DNA of 64,000 bases from Pengzhenrongella frigida (GTDB lineage: Bacteria; Actinomycetota; Actinomycetes; Actinomycetales; Cellulomonadaceae): positions 30,761-94,760 of the forward strand of contig NZ_SDWW01000012.1 of NCBI RefSeq assembly GCF_004168625.1, in the 5' to 3' direction. A program made the position numbers and the translations under genes. Within the stretch, counting starts at the first letter, position 1; every line of letters starts with the position of its first letter. Below, piece after piece: positions 11,415 to 23,441 of the stretch. The notes beneath the pieces are model-generated. The model saw only the letters and a program-made list of their open reading frames with translations. It did not search any database and was not told the origin of the DNA.

Positions 11415-12059
11415 ATGACCCTGGATGTGGCGTGGGCGGTCGACTGGACCCGACGGACGGCGGACGAGGTGTTCGCTCGACGGTCTGAGCTGAACGAGCT
11501 CGATCGACAGATCGGTGACGGCGACCACGGGGAGAACATGGCGCGCGGGTTCACCGCCGTCATCGCTCGGCTCGACGCGCTCGAGGAGCCTCTGGGCACG
11601 GTCGGCGACGTGCTCAAGCTGATCGCCACCACGCTCATGTCCAAGGTCGGTGGGGCGGCCGGACCCTTGTACGGCACCGCGTATCTGCGTGCCGCCAAGG
11701 TTTCGGCCACCCCCGCGCTCGACGCCCCGGGCGTGGTCGCGATGCTCGAAGCGGCTCTCGAAGGGATCGTCGCGCGGGGCAAGGCCACGACGGGCGAGAA
11801 GACCATGGTGGATGCCTGGTCCCCCGCGGTCGAGGCCGCCGTCGCGGGTTCGACCGGCGGTGCGGACGCCGCGGCCGTGCTGGTCTCGGCCGCCTCGGCC
11901 GCCGAGCTCGGTGCCGTCGCGACGATTCCGCTGGTCGCGACGAAGGGCCGCGCCAGCTACCTGGGCGAGCGCAGTGCCGGGCACCAGGACCCGGGGGCGA
12001 CCTCGACCGCGATCGTCCTGCGGGCCGCGTCCGACGCGGCTGCCGCGCACGGCGCATGA
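11415..12059 (+). CDS. dhaL: Dihydroxyacetone kinase, ADP-binding subunit DhaL
   Basis: The 214-residue all-helical subunit carries the tightly bound ADP/ATP that passes phosphate to dihydroxyacetone on DhaK. The magnesium/nucleotide-binding aspartates are in the motif LDRQIGDGDHGENMARG (about residues 32-48), and the conserved LMSKVGGAAGPLYGTAY and LGERSAGHQDPGA segments follow. GGAAGG is 6 nt before the ATG at 11415. It lies 22 bp after dhaK and its stop overlaps the dhaM start as ATGA. Confidence 0.95.
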   Translation: MTLDVAWAVDWTRRTADEVFARRSELNELDRQIGDGDHGENMARGFTAVIARLDALEEPLGTVGDVLKLIATTLMSKVGGAAGPLYGTAYLRAAKVSATPALDAPGVVAMLEAALEGIVARGKATTGEKTMVDAWSPAVEAAVAGSTGGADAAAVLVSAASAAELGAVATIPLVATKGRASYLGERSAGHQDPGATSTAIVLRAASDAAAAHGA

Positions 12060-12793
12060 CCGCTCCCGTCGAGGCTGCGTCGACCGGCGGCGACGCAGGC
12101 CGTGCCCCGGTGGCGCTCCTGCTCGTCTCGCACTCGCGGGACCTCGCCGCCGGGACCCTTGAGCTTGCGGCACAGATGGCCCCGAGCGTCCTGCTGGTCG
12201 CCGCGGGCGGGCTCGAGGACGGCGGGATCGGCACGAGCTACGACCTGATCGAGGCGGGCCTGGGCCGCGCCGCCGACGGCGGGCGTTCGGTCGTCATCCT
12301 GACCGATCTGGGCTCGGCGGTCCTCACCGCGGAGTCGGTCCTCGAGTTCCTGGACGACGAGGTTCGCGCCCGGGTCCGCCTGGCCGACGCACCTTTCGTG
12401 GAGGGCTCGATCGCGGCGGCCGTCGCGGCCGACGGCGGCCAGGACGTCGAGGCCGTGCTCGGTGCCGCTGAGCTGGCGGGCGCGACCTTCGCCCGTTCGG
12501 GTGGCGCGGCACCCTCGGAGCACGGACCCGTCCCGGCCTCGATGCGGGCCACGGCCGTGCTGCGCAACCCGCTCGGCCTGCATGCCCGGCCGGCCGCGCA
12601 GCTCGCGCGAACCGCCGCAAGCTTCGAGGCGGTCGTCACGGTGAACGGCGTCGACGCCGCGAGCGTGCTCGCCCTGATCGGGCTGGGGGCGGTGGGTGGC
12701 CAGCAGGTCGTCGTGACCGCGGCCGGACCGCAGGCGCGTGCGGCTCTCGTGGCCGTGATCGACGAGATCGAGGCCGGGTTCGGCGAGGCGTAG
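12056..12793 (+). CDS. dhaM: DhaM phosphotransferase with fused HPr domain
   Basis: The 245-residue protein is the PTS component that re-phosphorylates ADP on DhaL. An EIIA-mannose-like domain carries its phospho-histidine at residue 26 in LLLVSHSRDLA, and a complete HPr-like domain follows with its phospho-histidine at residue 176 in NPLGLHARPAAQ. The third, EI-like domain of E. coli DhaM is absent. Phosphate should therefore pass from soluble EI (ptsI at 47.9 kb) to the fused HPr domain and then to the EIIA domain. The ATG overlaps the dhaL stop by 4 bp. Confidence 0.93.
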   Translation: MTAPVEAASTGGDAGRAPVALLLVSHSRDLAAGTLELAAQMAPSVLLVAAGGLEDGGIGTSYDLIEAGLGRAADGGRSVVILTDLGSAVLTAESVLEFLDDEVRARVRLADAPFVEGSIAAAVAADGGQDVEAVLGAAELAGATFARSGGAAPSEHGPVPASMRATAVLRNPLGLHARPAAQLARTAASFEAVVTVNGVDAASVLALIGLGAVGGQQVVVTAAGPQARAALVAVIDEIEAGFGEA

Positions 12794-12851
12794 CGACAGC
12801 GACCGTTGTGAGACGGCGTCGTCGGTGAGACGTGAATCACTCGAAACTTTA

Positions 12852-12881
12852 CTGACTGCATATTTGCACTCGGTGTAGAGT
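12852..12881 (+). promoter_or_regulatory. Leaderless promoter with embedded operator
   Basis: CTGACT (12852-12857) and TAGAGT (12876-12881), 18 bp apart, form a promoter whose start point would fall on or next to the ATG at 12889. The spacer contains the pseudo-palindrome GACTGCA-TATT-TGCACTC (12854-12871, one mismatched pair), which fits a TetR autoregulatory operator. Confidence 0.6.
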
Positions 12882-12888
12882 TCCGGTC

Positions 12889-13509
12889 ATGTCCTCCGTC
12901 TCCGAGTCGTCCGCGCCGCCCGCTGGCCTGCGCTCACGCAAGAAGGCGGCGCGCCGTGAGGCCCTCATCGACGCCACCCACCTGCTCGTCGAGCGCGAGG
13001 GGCTGGACGGCGCCACCGTCGAGGCGATCTGCGCCGAGGCGGGCGTCTCCACCCGGACCTTCTTCAACTACTTCGCCTCCAAGGACGACGCCGTGCTCGG
13101 CATCGAGCCGTGGGCGATGGACCCCGCCGTGGCGGACGCGTTCGCGGCCGGCGGTCCGACCGGGCACCTGATGACCGACCTCGAGGTGCTCGTCACCTGG
13201 CTGCTCGACAAGCCGATGATCGGCAAGGACCGGATCGCGCGCGTCATGGCGCTCGCGCAGCACGAACCTCGCTTGCTGCTGGCCCAGGTGGCATGGATGG
13301 AGAAGTCCCGCGGCGAGGTCGAGGCGCTCATCCGGCGCCGGCTCGGCCCCGACGTGCCCGCCGACCGGGTCGAGCTGATCGGCATCCTCGTGATGGTCCT
13401 CACCCGGTCCGCCTTCGTGCGCTGGGAGGCCACCGGGGGTGAGGGCGGTGCCCAGGACCAGCTGGCCGGCGTCGTGCACGACCTGCGCGGGCTCCTGGCC
13501 GAGACCTGA
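12889..13509 (+). CDS. TetR family regulator of the adjacent exporter
   Basis: The 206-residue protein has a TetR DNA-binding domain (about residues 18-70, including EAICAEAGVSTRTFFNYFASKDD), the FFNYF recognition helix typical of regulators of drug efflux pumps, and an alpha-helical C-terminal ligand domain. The start is supported by an appropriately placed -10 box 7 nt upstream and no ribosome site, that is, a leaderless transcript. It lies 84 bp before a 14-helix MFS exporter in the same direction, a common regulator/exporter pairing. The inducing drug cannot be told from sequence. Confidence 0.88.
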   Translation: MSSVSESSAPPAGLRSRKKAARREALIDATHLLVEREGLDGATVEAICAEAGVSTRTFFNYFASKDDAVLGIEPWAMDPAVADAFAAGGPTGHLMTDLEVLVTWLLDKPMIGKDRIARVMALAQHEPRLLLAQVAWMEKSRGEVEALIRRRLGPDVPADRVELIGILVMVLTRSAFVRWEATGGEGGAQDQLAGVVHDLRGLLAET

Positions 13510-15297
<1,788 letters not shown>

Positions 15298-15301
15298 CGC
15301 G

Positions 15302-15820
15302 ATGACCTCCCCGTCCAGCGACCTCCCGACCGGGGCCCCCGGCACGAGCCGCCCGCCCTCGCCACAAACCGGGGGTCGGCGGTCGGTGCGCCGCACGTTC
15401 GCGGCGACGGTGCTCGTGCTCGAGGCCTTCGTGGTGTTCTTCGCCGCGCTGGTCGCGTTCGGGCTCCGGGCCGCCCCGACCGGGGTCGTCTGGGCGGTGG
15501 GCGGCACGTTGAGCCTGGTGCTCGTGGTCCTGTCCGGCATGCTGCGTCGGCCGGGTGCCTACCTGGCCGGCAGCGTGGTGCAGGGGCTGATCCTCGCGAG
15601 CGGGTTCGTGCTGCTCTTCGCGCCGGTGCGGGCCGCCTCGTTCGTCGGGGGGACCGCGCTCGGGGTCGGGATCGTCTTCGTCGCCCTGTGGGTGGTCGCG
15701 CTCCGACTCGGTGGGCGGATCGATCGCGAGAAGGCGGAGTGGGACGCGGCGCAGGGCGAGACAGCGCAGCGGGAGAAGGCGCAGCAGGACGGGGACGACG
15801 CAGGCCCGCTCGGCCGTTAG
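15302..15820 (+). CDS. DUF4233 membrane protein
   Basis: The 172-residue protein has a polar 30-residue N-terminus, four hydrophobic helices between about residues 32 and 135 and a charged, Gln/Glu-rich tail. Its character and position just before ndk match the DUF4233 family, which in mycobacteria sits between folC and ndk. No biochemical role is known to me. It begins 4 bp after the exporter and ends 9 bp before ndk. Confidence 0.8.
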   Translation: MTSPSSDLPTGAPGTSRPPSPQTGGRRSVRRTFAATVLVLEAFVVFFAALVAFGLRAAPTGVVWAVGGTLSLVLVVLSGMLRRPGAYLAGSVVQGLILASGFVLLFAPVRAASFVGGTALGVGIVFVALWVVALRLGGRIDREKAEWDAAQGETAQREKAQQDGDDAGPLGR

Positions 15821-15829
15821 GGTCCTCGC

Positions 15830-16294
15830 ATGACCGCATCCGCAGTGCCGACCGCTTCCACCGCTCCCGCTGTCGCGACCGAGCGCACCCTCATCCTCGT
15901 CAAGCCCGACGGGGTCCGCCGCGGCCTGGCGGGCGAGATCCTTCGCCGGGTCGAGGCCAAGGGCTACCGCCTGGTCGCGGTGGACCTGCGCACCGCCGGG
16001 TCGGACCTGCTCCAGGAGCACTACGCCGAGCACGCGGGCAAGGGGTTCTTCGCCCCGCTGGTCGACTTCATGGCGTCCGGACCGGTGCTCGCGGTGGTCG
16101 CCGAGGGCGAGCGCGTGATCGAGGGGTTCCGTGCCCTGGCCGGTACGACCGACCCCACGGGTGCCGCACCGGGCACCATCCGCGGGGACCTCGGCCGTGA
16201 CTGGGGGAGCGCCGTGCAGCAGAACCTCGTGCACGGTTCGGACTCCCCGGAGTCGGCCGCGCGCGAGATCGCGCTCTGGTTCCCGACCCTCTGA
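15830..16294 (+). CDS. ndk: Nucleoside diphosphate kinase
   Basis: The enzyme transfers phosphate between NTPs and NDPs through a phospho-histidine. Motifs are TLILVKPDGVRRGL, ASGPVLAVVAEG and the active-site histidine at residue 135 in QNLVHGSDS. At 154 residues it is longer than the usual 136-140 because of an Ala/Thr-rich N-terminal extension of about 17 residues. If a later start were used the extension would vanish, but no internal ATG or GTG is better placed. Confidence 0.95.
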   Translation: MTASAVPTASTAPAVATERTLILVKPDGVRRGLAGEILRRVEAKGYRLVAVDLRTAGSDLLQEHYAEHAGKGFFAPLVDFMASGPVLAVVAEGERVIEGFRALAGTTDPTGAAPGTIRGDLGRDWGSAVQQNLVHGSDSPESAAREIALWFPTL

Positions 16295-16305
16295 CCAGGA
16301 CCTTC

Positions 16306-16311
16306 TAGGCT
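16306..16311 (+). promoter_or_regulatory. -10 box for leaderless smc transcript
   Basis: TAGGCT ends 6 nt before the smc GTG, the spacing expected if transcription starts at the start codon. There is no Shine-Dalgarno sequence before smc. The -35 region is weak. Confidence 0.45.
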
Positions 16312-16317
16312 GCCCTC

Positions 16318-19300
16318 GTGCACCTCAAGACCCTCACCCTGCGCGGGTTCAAATCGTTCGCCTCGGCGACGACCCTGAACTTCGAGCCTGGGGTGACGTG
16401 CGTCGTCGGGCCGAACGGCTCGGGCAAGTCGAACGTCGTCGACGCGCTCGCGTGGGTGATGGGTGAGCAGGGGGCCAAGTCGCTGCGCGGCGGCAAGATG
16501 GAGGACGTCATCTTCGCCGGGACGGCCGGGCGGCCGCCGCTCGGCCGGGCCGAGGTCTCGCTCACCATCGACAACGCCGACGGCGCCCTGCCGATCGAGT
16601 ACAGCGAGGTCACGATCTCGCGGACGCTGTTCCGCAACGGCGGGTCGGAGTACGCGATCAACGGCTCGTCGTGCCGGCTGCTCGACATCCAGGACCTGCT
16701 CTCCGACTCCGGGCTCGGACGCGAGATGCACGTCATCGTCGGGCAGGGGCAGCTCGACGCCGTCCTGCGCGCCACCCCCGAGGAGCGTCGCGGCTTCATC
16801 GAGGAGGCCGCCGGGGTCCTCAAGCACCGCAAGCGCAAGGAGAAGGCGCTCCGCAAGCTCGAGGCGATGCAGGCCAACCTCACCCGGCTCGGTGACCTGA
16901 CCGGTGAGATCCGTCGCCAGCTCGGGCCGCTCGGCAAGCAGGCCGAGGTCGCCCGTCGTGCCCAGGTCGTCCAGGCCGACTTCCGGGACGCCCGGGCCCG
17001 CCTGCTGGCGGACGACCTCGCCCAGCTCAGCTCGACCCTCGAGCAGGAGATCGCGGACGAGTCGGCCCTGGCCTCTCGGCGCGGCGAGGTCGGGCAGGCG
17101 CTCGACACCGCGCGCGGCCGGCTCACCGCGCTCGAGCAGCTCGCCGCCGAGGCCAGCCCGCAGCTCTCCGCCGCGAGCGAGGTCTGGTACCGGCTGTCGT
17201 CGCTGCGCGAGCGACTGCGCGGCACCGCGACCCTCGCCTCCGAACGGCTCCGGCTCCTCGGCTCGGCGGCCGGCGAGGTGGAGCATCGCGGTGACCCGAA
17301 CGACCTGGACGCGCAGGCCGCGCGCGTGCGTGCCGCGGAGGCGGAGCTCGTCGCGGAGGTGGAGCTCGCCCGGACCGCGCTCGCCGAGGCCGTCGCCGCC
17401 CGCGCGGATGCCGAGGCCGCGTCGTCGGCCGCTGAGAAGGCGCTCGCCACCTCGCTGCGCGGTGCGGCCGACCGGCGCGAGGGGCTGGCGCGGCTCGCGG
17501 GGCACGTCGCCGCCCGGCGCAGCCGGGTCGAGGCCACCGAGAGCGAGCTGGGACGCCTGCGGAACACGCTGGCGGAGGCGGAGCAGCGGGGGAGTCGCGC
17601 CACGACCGACTTCGCCGCGCTGGAGACGCAGGTCGCCGGGGTCGAGGAGGGCGAGGAGGGCCTGGACAGCGACCACGAGGCCGCCGCCGACGCCGTCGAG
17701 GAGTCCGCCGCCCGCGTGGCCGCGCTCCGCGAGCAGCTCGCCGTGGCGGAGCGCGACCGCACCTCGCAGGTGGCCCGGATCGAGACGCTCGAGCTCAGCC
17801 TGACGCGCAAGGACGGTGCGGGCGCGTTGCTCGCGGCCGACGGCCTGGGCGGCACGCTCGGGTCGCTCGCCGCGCTGCTGAGCATCACCGCCGGGAACGA
17901 GAACGCCATCGCCGCGGCGCTCGGGTCGGCGGCCGATGCCGTGGCGGTCGAGTCGGTCGACGCGGCCGTGGACGCGATCCGGTGGTTGCGCACCGACGAC
18001 GCGGGGCGGGCGAGCCTGCTCATCGGTGCAGCCGGTGCAGCCGGCACCGCCGGTGCGGGTGGGGCTGCGGAGCCCGAGCCGCCGGTCGGCGCCGATCGCG
18101 CGATCGATCTGGTGCGTGCCCCCGAGTCCGTGCGCGGCGCCGTGCAGGTCTTGCTCGCCGGGGTCGTCGTCGTCGACGATCTCGCGACGGCTCGGGCGAT
18201 CGTCGCCAGCCGGCCCGACCTGACCGTGGTCACTCGCGGCGGTGACCTGCTCTCGCGCACGACCGCGTCGGGTGGGTCGGCCACGGCGCCGAGCGTCCTG
18301 CACCTGCAGGCCGCCCTGGAGGAGGCCCGCCGCGTTCTCGCCGAGGCCGCCGGACGCGGTGAGCGGGCGAGGTTTGAGCTCGTCGCGGCGGTCGAGGGCC
18401 AGACCGCGGCGCGTGCCGCCTACGAGGACACCCTCGACCGCCTGAACCAGTCCGATGCAGCCCTGGCCGCGGTGGCCGAACAGCTCGGGCACCTCGGCGC
18501 GACGGCCCGCGCCGCCCGCGCGGAGGCCGAGCGGGTACGCGGCTCGCTCGCGGTGGCCGCCGCGTCGCTCGCTGCCGATCAGGCCGAGCTCGCCGAGCTC
18601 ACCGCACGGCTGGGCGCCGCCCAGACCGAGCCGGCCGAGTCCGAGGCAGCCATCGAGGAGGGCACGCAGGAGCGGGACCGGCTCGCGGGCCTGGCCACGG
18701 CGGCCCGCGGAGCGGAGACCGATGCGCGCCTGACGCTGCGCACGAGCGAGGAACGCGCCCGGGCCCTGTCGGGCCGGGCCCAGTCGCTCGAACGGGCGGC
18801 CCAGACCGAACGCGCCGCGCGGGTGCGGGCAGCCGCCCGGGAACGCGTCCGCGCCCACCAGGCCCATCTCGCCCAGGCCGTGCGCAGCGGCGCGCAGCGG
18901 GCGCTCGCCGAGCTCGAGGTCTCCCTGCACCGGGCGGGGCTCGAACGCGAGGCGGCGGAGGCGGCTCGGCAGGAGCGCGACGGCGCGCTCGTGGTGCTGC
19001 GCGCCGAGGTCGACGAGCTCACCCGCCAGCTGGCCGAGCTCACCGACGTGGCGCACCGGGACGAGGTGGCCCGCGCCCAGCAGCGTCTGCGGATCGTACA
19101 GCTCGAGATGCGCGCCGTCGACGACCTCGGCCTCGATCCGCAGATGCTGCTCGAGAGCTTCGGGCCCCACCTGCCGGTTCCCGTGCTCGCCGGCGCGGAC
19201 GACGCGCCGCGGGAGGTCCCGTACGTGCGCGAGCAGCAGGAGAAGCGCCTGCGGGCCGCCGAGCGCGCGCTCGCGCTGCTCGGCCGGGTCAACCCGCTCG

Positions 19301-19887
19301 CGCTGGAGGAGTTCGCCGCGCTCGAGGAGCGGCACAAGTTCCTCACCGATCAGCTCGCGGACCTGAAACGGTCCCGCGCGGACCTGCTCGAGATCGTGCG
19401 CGAGATCGACGAGCGCGTGGAGCAGGTCTTCGCCGACGCCTATCGGGACACCGCCGCGCAGTTCGAGATCGTCTTCCCCCGGCTCTTCCCGGGTGGCGAG
19501 GGGCACCTGGTGCTGACCGAACCGGGTCAGATGCTCACCACGGGGATCGAGGTCGAGGCGCGGCCGGCGGGCAAGAAGGTCAAGCGCCTGTCGCTGCTGT
19601 CGGGTGGGGAACGGTCCCTGACCGCCGTCGCGCTCCTCGTGGCGATCTTCAAGGCCCGCCCCAGCCCGTTCTACGTGATGGACGAGGTGGAGGCCGCGCT
19701 CGACGACGCGAACCTGGGTCGACTCCTCGAGCTGTTCGTCGAGCTCCAGGAAGACAGCCAGCTCATCGTCGTCACGCACCAGAAGCGCACGATGGAGATC
19801 GCCGACGCGCTGTACGGCGTCACGATGCGCGGCGACGGCGTCACCACGGTCGTCAGCCAGCGGATGCGCGAGAGCACCCGGACCTGA
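16318..19887 (+). CDS. smc: Chromosome segregation ATPase SMC
   Basis: The 1189-residue SMC protein compacts and separates sister chromosomes with ScpA and ScpB. Walker A GPNGSGKSN is near residue 32; two long Ala/Glu/Arg-rich coiled coils flank a hinge at about residues 510-655; the ABC signature LSGGERSL is at 1094 and Walker B VMDEVEAALDD is at about 1120. The hinge contains a low-complexity GAAGAAGTAGAGG stretch. Length is normal for the family. The GTG start has no ribosome site and a -10 box 6 nt upstream. Position between ndk and ftsY is compatible with actinobacterial gene order. Confidence 0.96.
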   Translation: MHLKTLTLRGFKSFASATTLNFEPGVTCVVGPNGSGKSNVVDALAWVMGEQGAKSLRGGKMEDVIFAGTAGRPPLGRAEVSLTIDNADGALPIEYSEVTISRTLFRNGGSEYAINGSSCRLLDIQDLLSDSGLGREMHVIVGQGQLDAVLRATPEERRGFIEEAAGVLKHRKRKEKALRKLEAMQANLTRLGDLTGEIRRQLGPLGKQAEVARRAQVVQADFRDARARLLADDLAQLSSTLEQEIADESALASRRGEVGQALDTARGRLTALEQLAAEASPQLSAASEVWYRLSSLRERLRGTATLASERLRLLGSAAGEVEHRGDPNDLDAQAARVRAAEAELVAEVELARTALAEAVAARADAEAASSAAEKALATSLRGAADRREGLARLAGHVAARRSRVEATESELGRLRNTLAEAEQRGSRATTDFAALETQVAGVEEGEEGLDSDHEAAADAVEESAARVAALREQLAVAERDRTSQVARIETLELSLTRKDGAGALLAADGLGGTLGSLAALLSITAGNENAIAAALGSAADAVAVESVDAAVDAIRWLRTDDAGRASLLIGAAGAAGTAGAGGAAEPEPPVGADRAIDLVRAPESVRGAVQVLLAGVVVVDDLATARAIVASRPDLTVVTRGGDLLSRTTASGGSATAPSVLHLQAALEEARRVLAEAAGRGERARFELVAAVEGQTAARAAYEDTLDRLNQSDAALAAVAEQLGHLGATARAARAEAERVRGSLAVAAASLAADQAELAELTARLGAAQTEPAESEAAIEEGTQERDRLAGLATAARGAETDARLTLRTSEERARALSGRAQSLERAAQTERAARVRAAARERVRAHQAHLAQAVRSGAQRALAELEVSLHRAGLEREAAEAARQERDGALVVLRAEVDELTRQLAELTDVAHRDEVARAQQRLRIVQLEMRAVDDLGLDPQMLLESFGPHLPVPVLAGADDAPREVPYVREQQEKRLRAAERALALLGRVNPLALEEFAALEERHKFLTDQLADLKRSRADLLEIVREIDERVEQVFADAYRDTAAQFEIVFPRLFPGGEGHLVLTEPGQMLTTGIEVEARPAGKKVKRLSLLSGGERSLTAVALLVAIFKARPSPFYVMDEVEAALDDANLGRLLELFVELQEDSQLIVVTHQKRTMEIADALYGVTMRGDGVTTVVSQRMRESTRT

Positions 19888-19996
19888 TCCGGACGCGTGG
19901 CGGTCGGGCTGGCGGGCGAGTGGTTGTCGAGTGAGTTCGGTCACCGCACGGCCCTGCCGGCGGGTGAGCGGACGTCGGACGGGAGATACTGGAGCC

Positions 19997-20332
19997 ATGG
20001 TCTCTCTTGTCGTCTGGACTCTCGTCGCCCTCGCTGCTGCTGTGGTGGTGCTGGTCGTCGCGAGCCGCGGCAACGACGGCAGCCGGTCCGGCGGTCCGCG
20101 CGAGGTCCTGACCGACGTGCGAGCCGGCCTGGCGTCGTGGCGCTCGCGCAAGACCACTCCCGAGGCCACGGCCAGGGTTCTCGAGCCCGAGCCGGTGGAT
20201 GCGACGTTCGACGAGTTCTTCGCCGCCGCCGAGGTGGACGACGACGCCTATCTGCAGCTCGACGACCTGGCCGACACGCTCCTGCGTGCGCGCGACCTGG
20301 CGTCCCGCGGGGTCGGCCTCGTCCGGCGCTGA
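19997..20332 (+). CDS. Small single-span membrane protein, unknown
   Basis: The 111-residue product has one hydrophobic helix right at its N-terminus (MVSLVVWTLVALAAAVVVLVV), a short basic linker with SWRSRK, then a soluble acidic segment containing TFDEFFAAAEVDDDAYLQLDDLADTLLRARDLA, which looks helical. I do not recognise a named family. A -10-like GATACT (19985-19990) ends 6 nt before the ATG, so it is probably leaderless. Lying between smc and ftsY, it could be a membrane-anchored partner of either, but that is only position. Confidence 0.65.
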   Translation: MVSLVVWTLVALAAAVVVLVVASRGNDGSRSGGPREVLTDVRAGLASWRSRKTTPEATARVLEPEPVDATFDEFFAAAEVDDDAYLQLDDLADTLLRARDLASRGVGLVRR

Positions 20333-20412
20333 GCCGCCCCGCCGACAGCCCCGCAGGCGTTGCTCGCGAATCTCCGCGGCGCCCACGGCGAAGGTCCTGA
20401 CAGACTGACCCG

Positions 20413-21624
20413 GTGAACGACACCCTCGATCTGCTCCTCGCCATCGGCCTGCCGACCCTCGCTGTCCTGGGTACGGCCGTCGCCCTCGTCGCCCGACGCC
20501 GGAGCTCCGGCCCGACGTTGCCGAGCGCGCCGGCTGACACGGCGCCTGCGCCCACGGGCACGGCGCCCGCGCCCACGGGCACGACGCCTGGGTCCACGGC
20601 GACCCTGCCCGAGGACGTCCTGGCGCCTGACGCCGGCGTCGCCGAGGCGCCCCCGACGCCTGCCCCCACGCTCGAGGTGCCCGAACCCGTCGTCGGGCGC
20701 ATGGCCCGGCTGCGGGGCCGGCTGGCCCGATCGGGCTCACCCCTCGGTGCTCGTCTGCTCGCGGTCCTCTCGCGCGACCACCTCTCCGAGGACGACTGGG
20801 ACGAGCTCGAGGAGACCTTGCTGCTCGCGGACGTCGGTGCGGGGCCGACCGGCGAGCTGATCGACGCGCTGCGCCGTCAGGTGCGGGTCGACGGCGTGCG
20901 GGAGCCGGCCGCCGTGCGCGCCCTGCTGCGCGAACAGCTCATCACCCTCGTCGACCCGGCACTCGATCGGACCCTCGCCACCGCGCCGGGCCTCGGCGAG
21001 GACGGCCTGCACCGCCCCGCCGTCGTGCTCGTCGTGGGGGTCAACGGCACGGGCAAGACCACGACCGTCGGCAAGCTCGCGCGGGTCCTGGTGGCCGACG
21101 GGCGCACCGTCGTGCTCGGCGCGGCCGACACGTTCCGCGCCGCCGCCGCCGACCAGCTCGAGACCTGGGGGGCCCGGGTGGGGGTGCCCACCGTGCGCTC
21201 CGACCGCGACGGCGCCGACCCGGCCGCGGTCGCGTTCGACGCCGTGCGCAGCGGCCGCGAGACCGGGGCCGACGTCGTGCTCGTCGACACCGCCGGTCGG
21301 CTCCAGAACAAGGCCGGCCTGATGGACGAGCTCGGCAAGATCACGCGGGTCATCACGCGGGAGGCGCCGCTGACCGAGGTGCTGCTCGTGCTCGACGCCA
21401 CCACGGGCCAGAACGGTCTGAACCAGGCGCGCGTGTTCGCCGAGGTCGCGGGGGTCACCGGGATCGTCCTGACCAAGCTCGACGGCACCGCCAAGGGCGG
21501 GATCGTCATCGCGGTCCAGCGCGAGCTGGGGGTCCCGGTCAAGCTCATCGGGCTCGGCGAGGGCCCCGACGACCTGGCCCCGTTCGACGCGGCCGACTTC
21601 GTCGACGGGCTGCTCGGGGACTGA
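20413..21624 (+). CDS. ftsY: Signal recognition particle receptor FtsY
   Basis: The 403-residue SRP receptor GTPase brings ribosome-SRP complexes to the membrane. A single N-terminal membrane helix (residues 4-24) replaces the acidic A domain of E. coli and is followed by an imperfect Ala-Pro-Thr-Gly repeat linker. The NG domain has G1 GVNGTGKTTTVGKLA at about residue 209, the ADTFRAAAADQL insertion box, DTAGRLQNK and TKLDGTAKGG. The GTG start at 20413 lies 6 nt after CAGACT, another candidate leaderless start. Its partner ffh lies 3.7 kb downstream. Confidence 0.95.
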   Translation: MNDTLDLLLAIGLPTLAVLGTAVALVARRRSSGPTLPSAPADTAPAPTGTAPAPTGTTPGSTATLPEDVLAPDAGVAEAPPTPAPTLEVPEPVVGRMARLRGRLARSGSPLGARLLAVLSRDHLSEDDWDELEETLLLADVGAGPTGELIDALRRQVRVDGVREPAAVRALLREQLITLVDPALDRTLATAPGLGEDGLHRPAVVLVVGVNGTGKTTTVGKLARVLVADGRTVVLGAADTFRAAAADQLETWGARVGVPTVRSDRDGADPAAVAFDAVRSGRETGADVVLVDTAGRLQNKAGLMDELGKITRVITREAPLTEVLLVLDATTGQNGLNQARVFAEVAGVTGIVLTKLDGTAKGGIVIAVQRELGVPVKLIGLGEGPDDLAPFDAADFVDGLLGD

Positions 21625-21691
21625 CGCCTCACCCGGCAGATTGCCCCGTACGGGTGCCGCGAAACGCAACGTTTACCTGGCTGCACTCCTT

Positions 21692-21747
21692 GTCACGCCC
21701 CGGTAACACCACGGGCACTGTCGGGTAACTCCTCTCCCAGAGAGTAA
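21692..21747 (+). promoter_or_regulatory. GlnR-type box and promoter of amtB-glnB-glnD
   Basis: Four pentamers at exact 11-bp intervals, GTCAC (21692), GTAAC (21703), GGCAC (21714) and GTAAC (21725), fit the actinobacterial GlnR pattern of alternating GTnAC and GAAAC sites spaced by 6 bp. A -10-like AGTAAT follows at 21742-21747. GlnR would then activate the operon in nitrogen limitation. An AmtR-type site is not seen. Confidence 0.65.
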
Positions 21748-21790
21748 TGACCGTCCGGCCGAGCGGCCGGCGAAGGGAGAGGCGATCCTC

Positions 21791-23439
<1,649 letters not shown>

Positions 23440-23441
23440 GC

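Noticed and set aside
16021..20169. Very long open frame on the minus strand across smc (over 1300 codons)
   Set aside because: It is an antisense shadow of a high-GC gene: low-complexity Arg/Ala/Gly/Leu composition, no domain motif, and the plus strand encodes an intact SMC.
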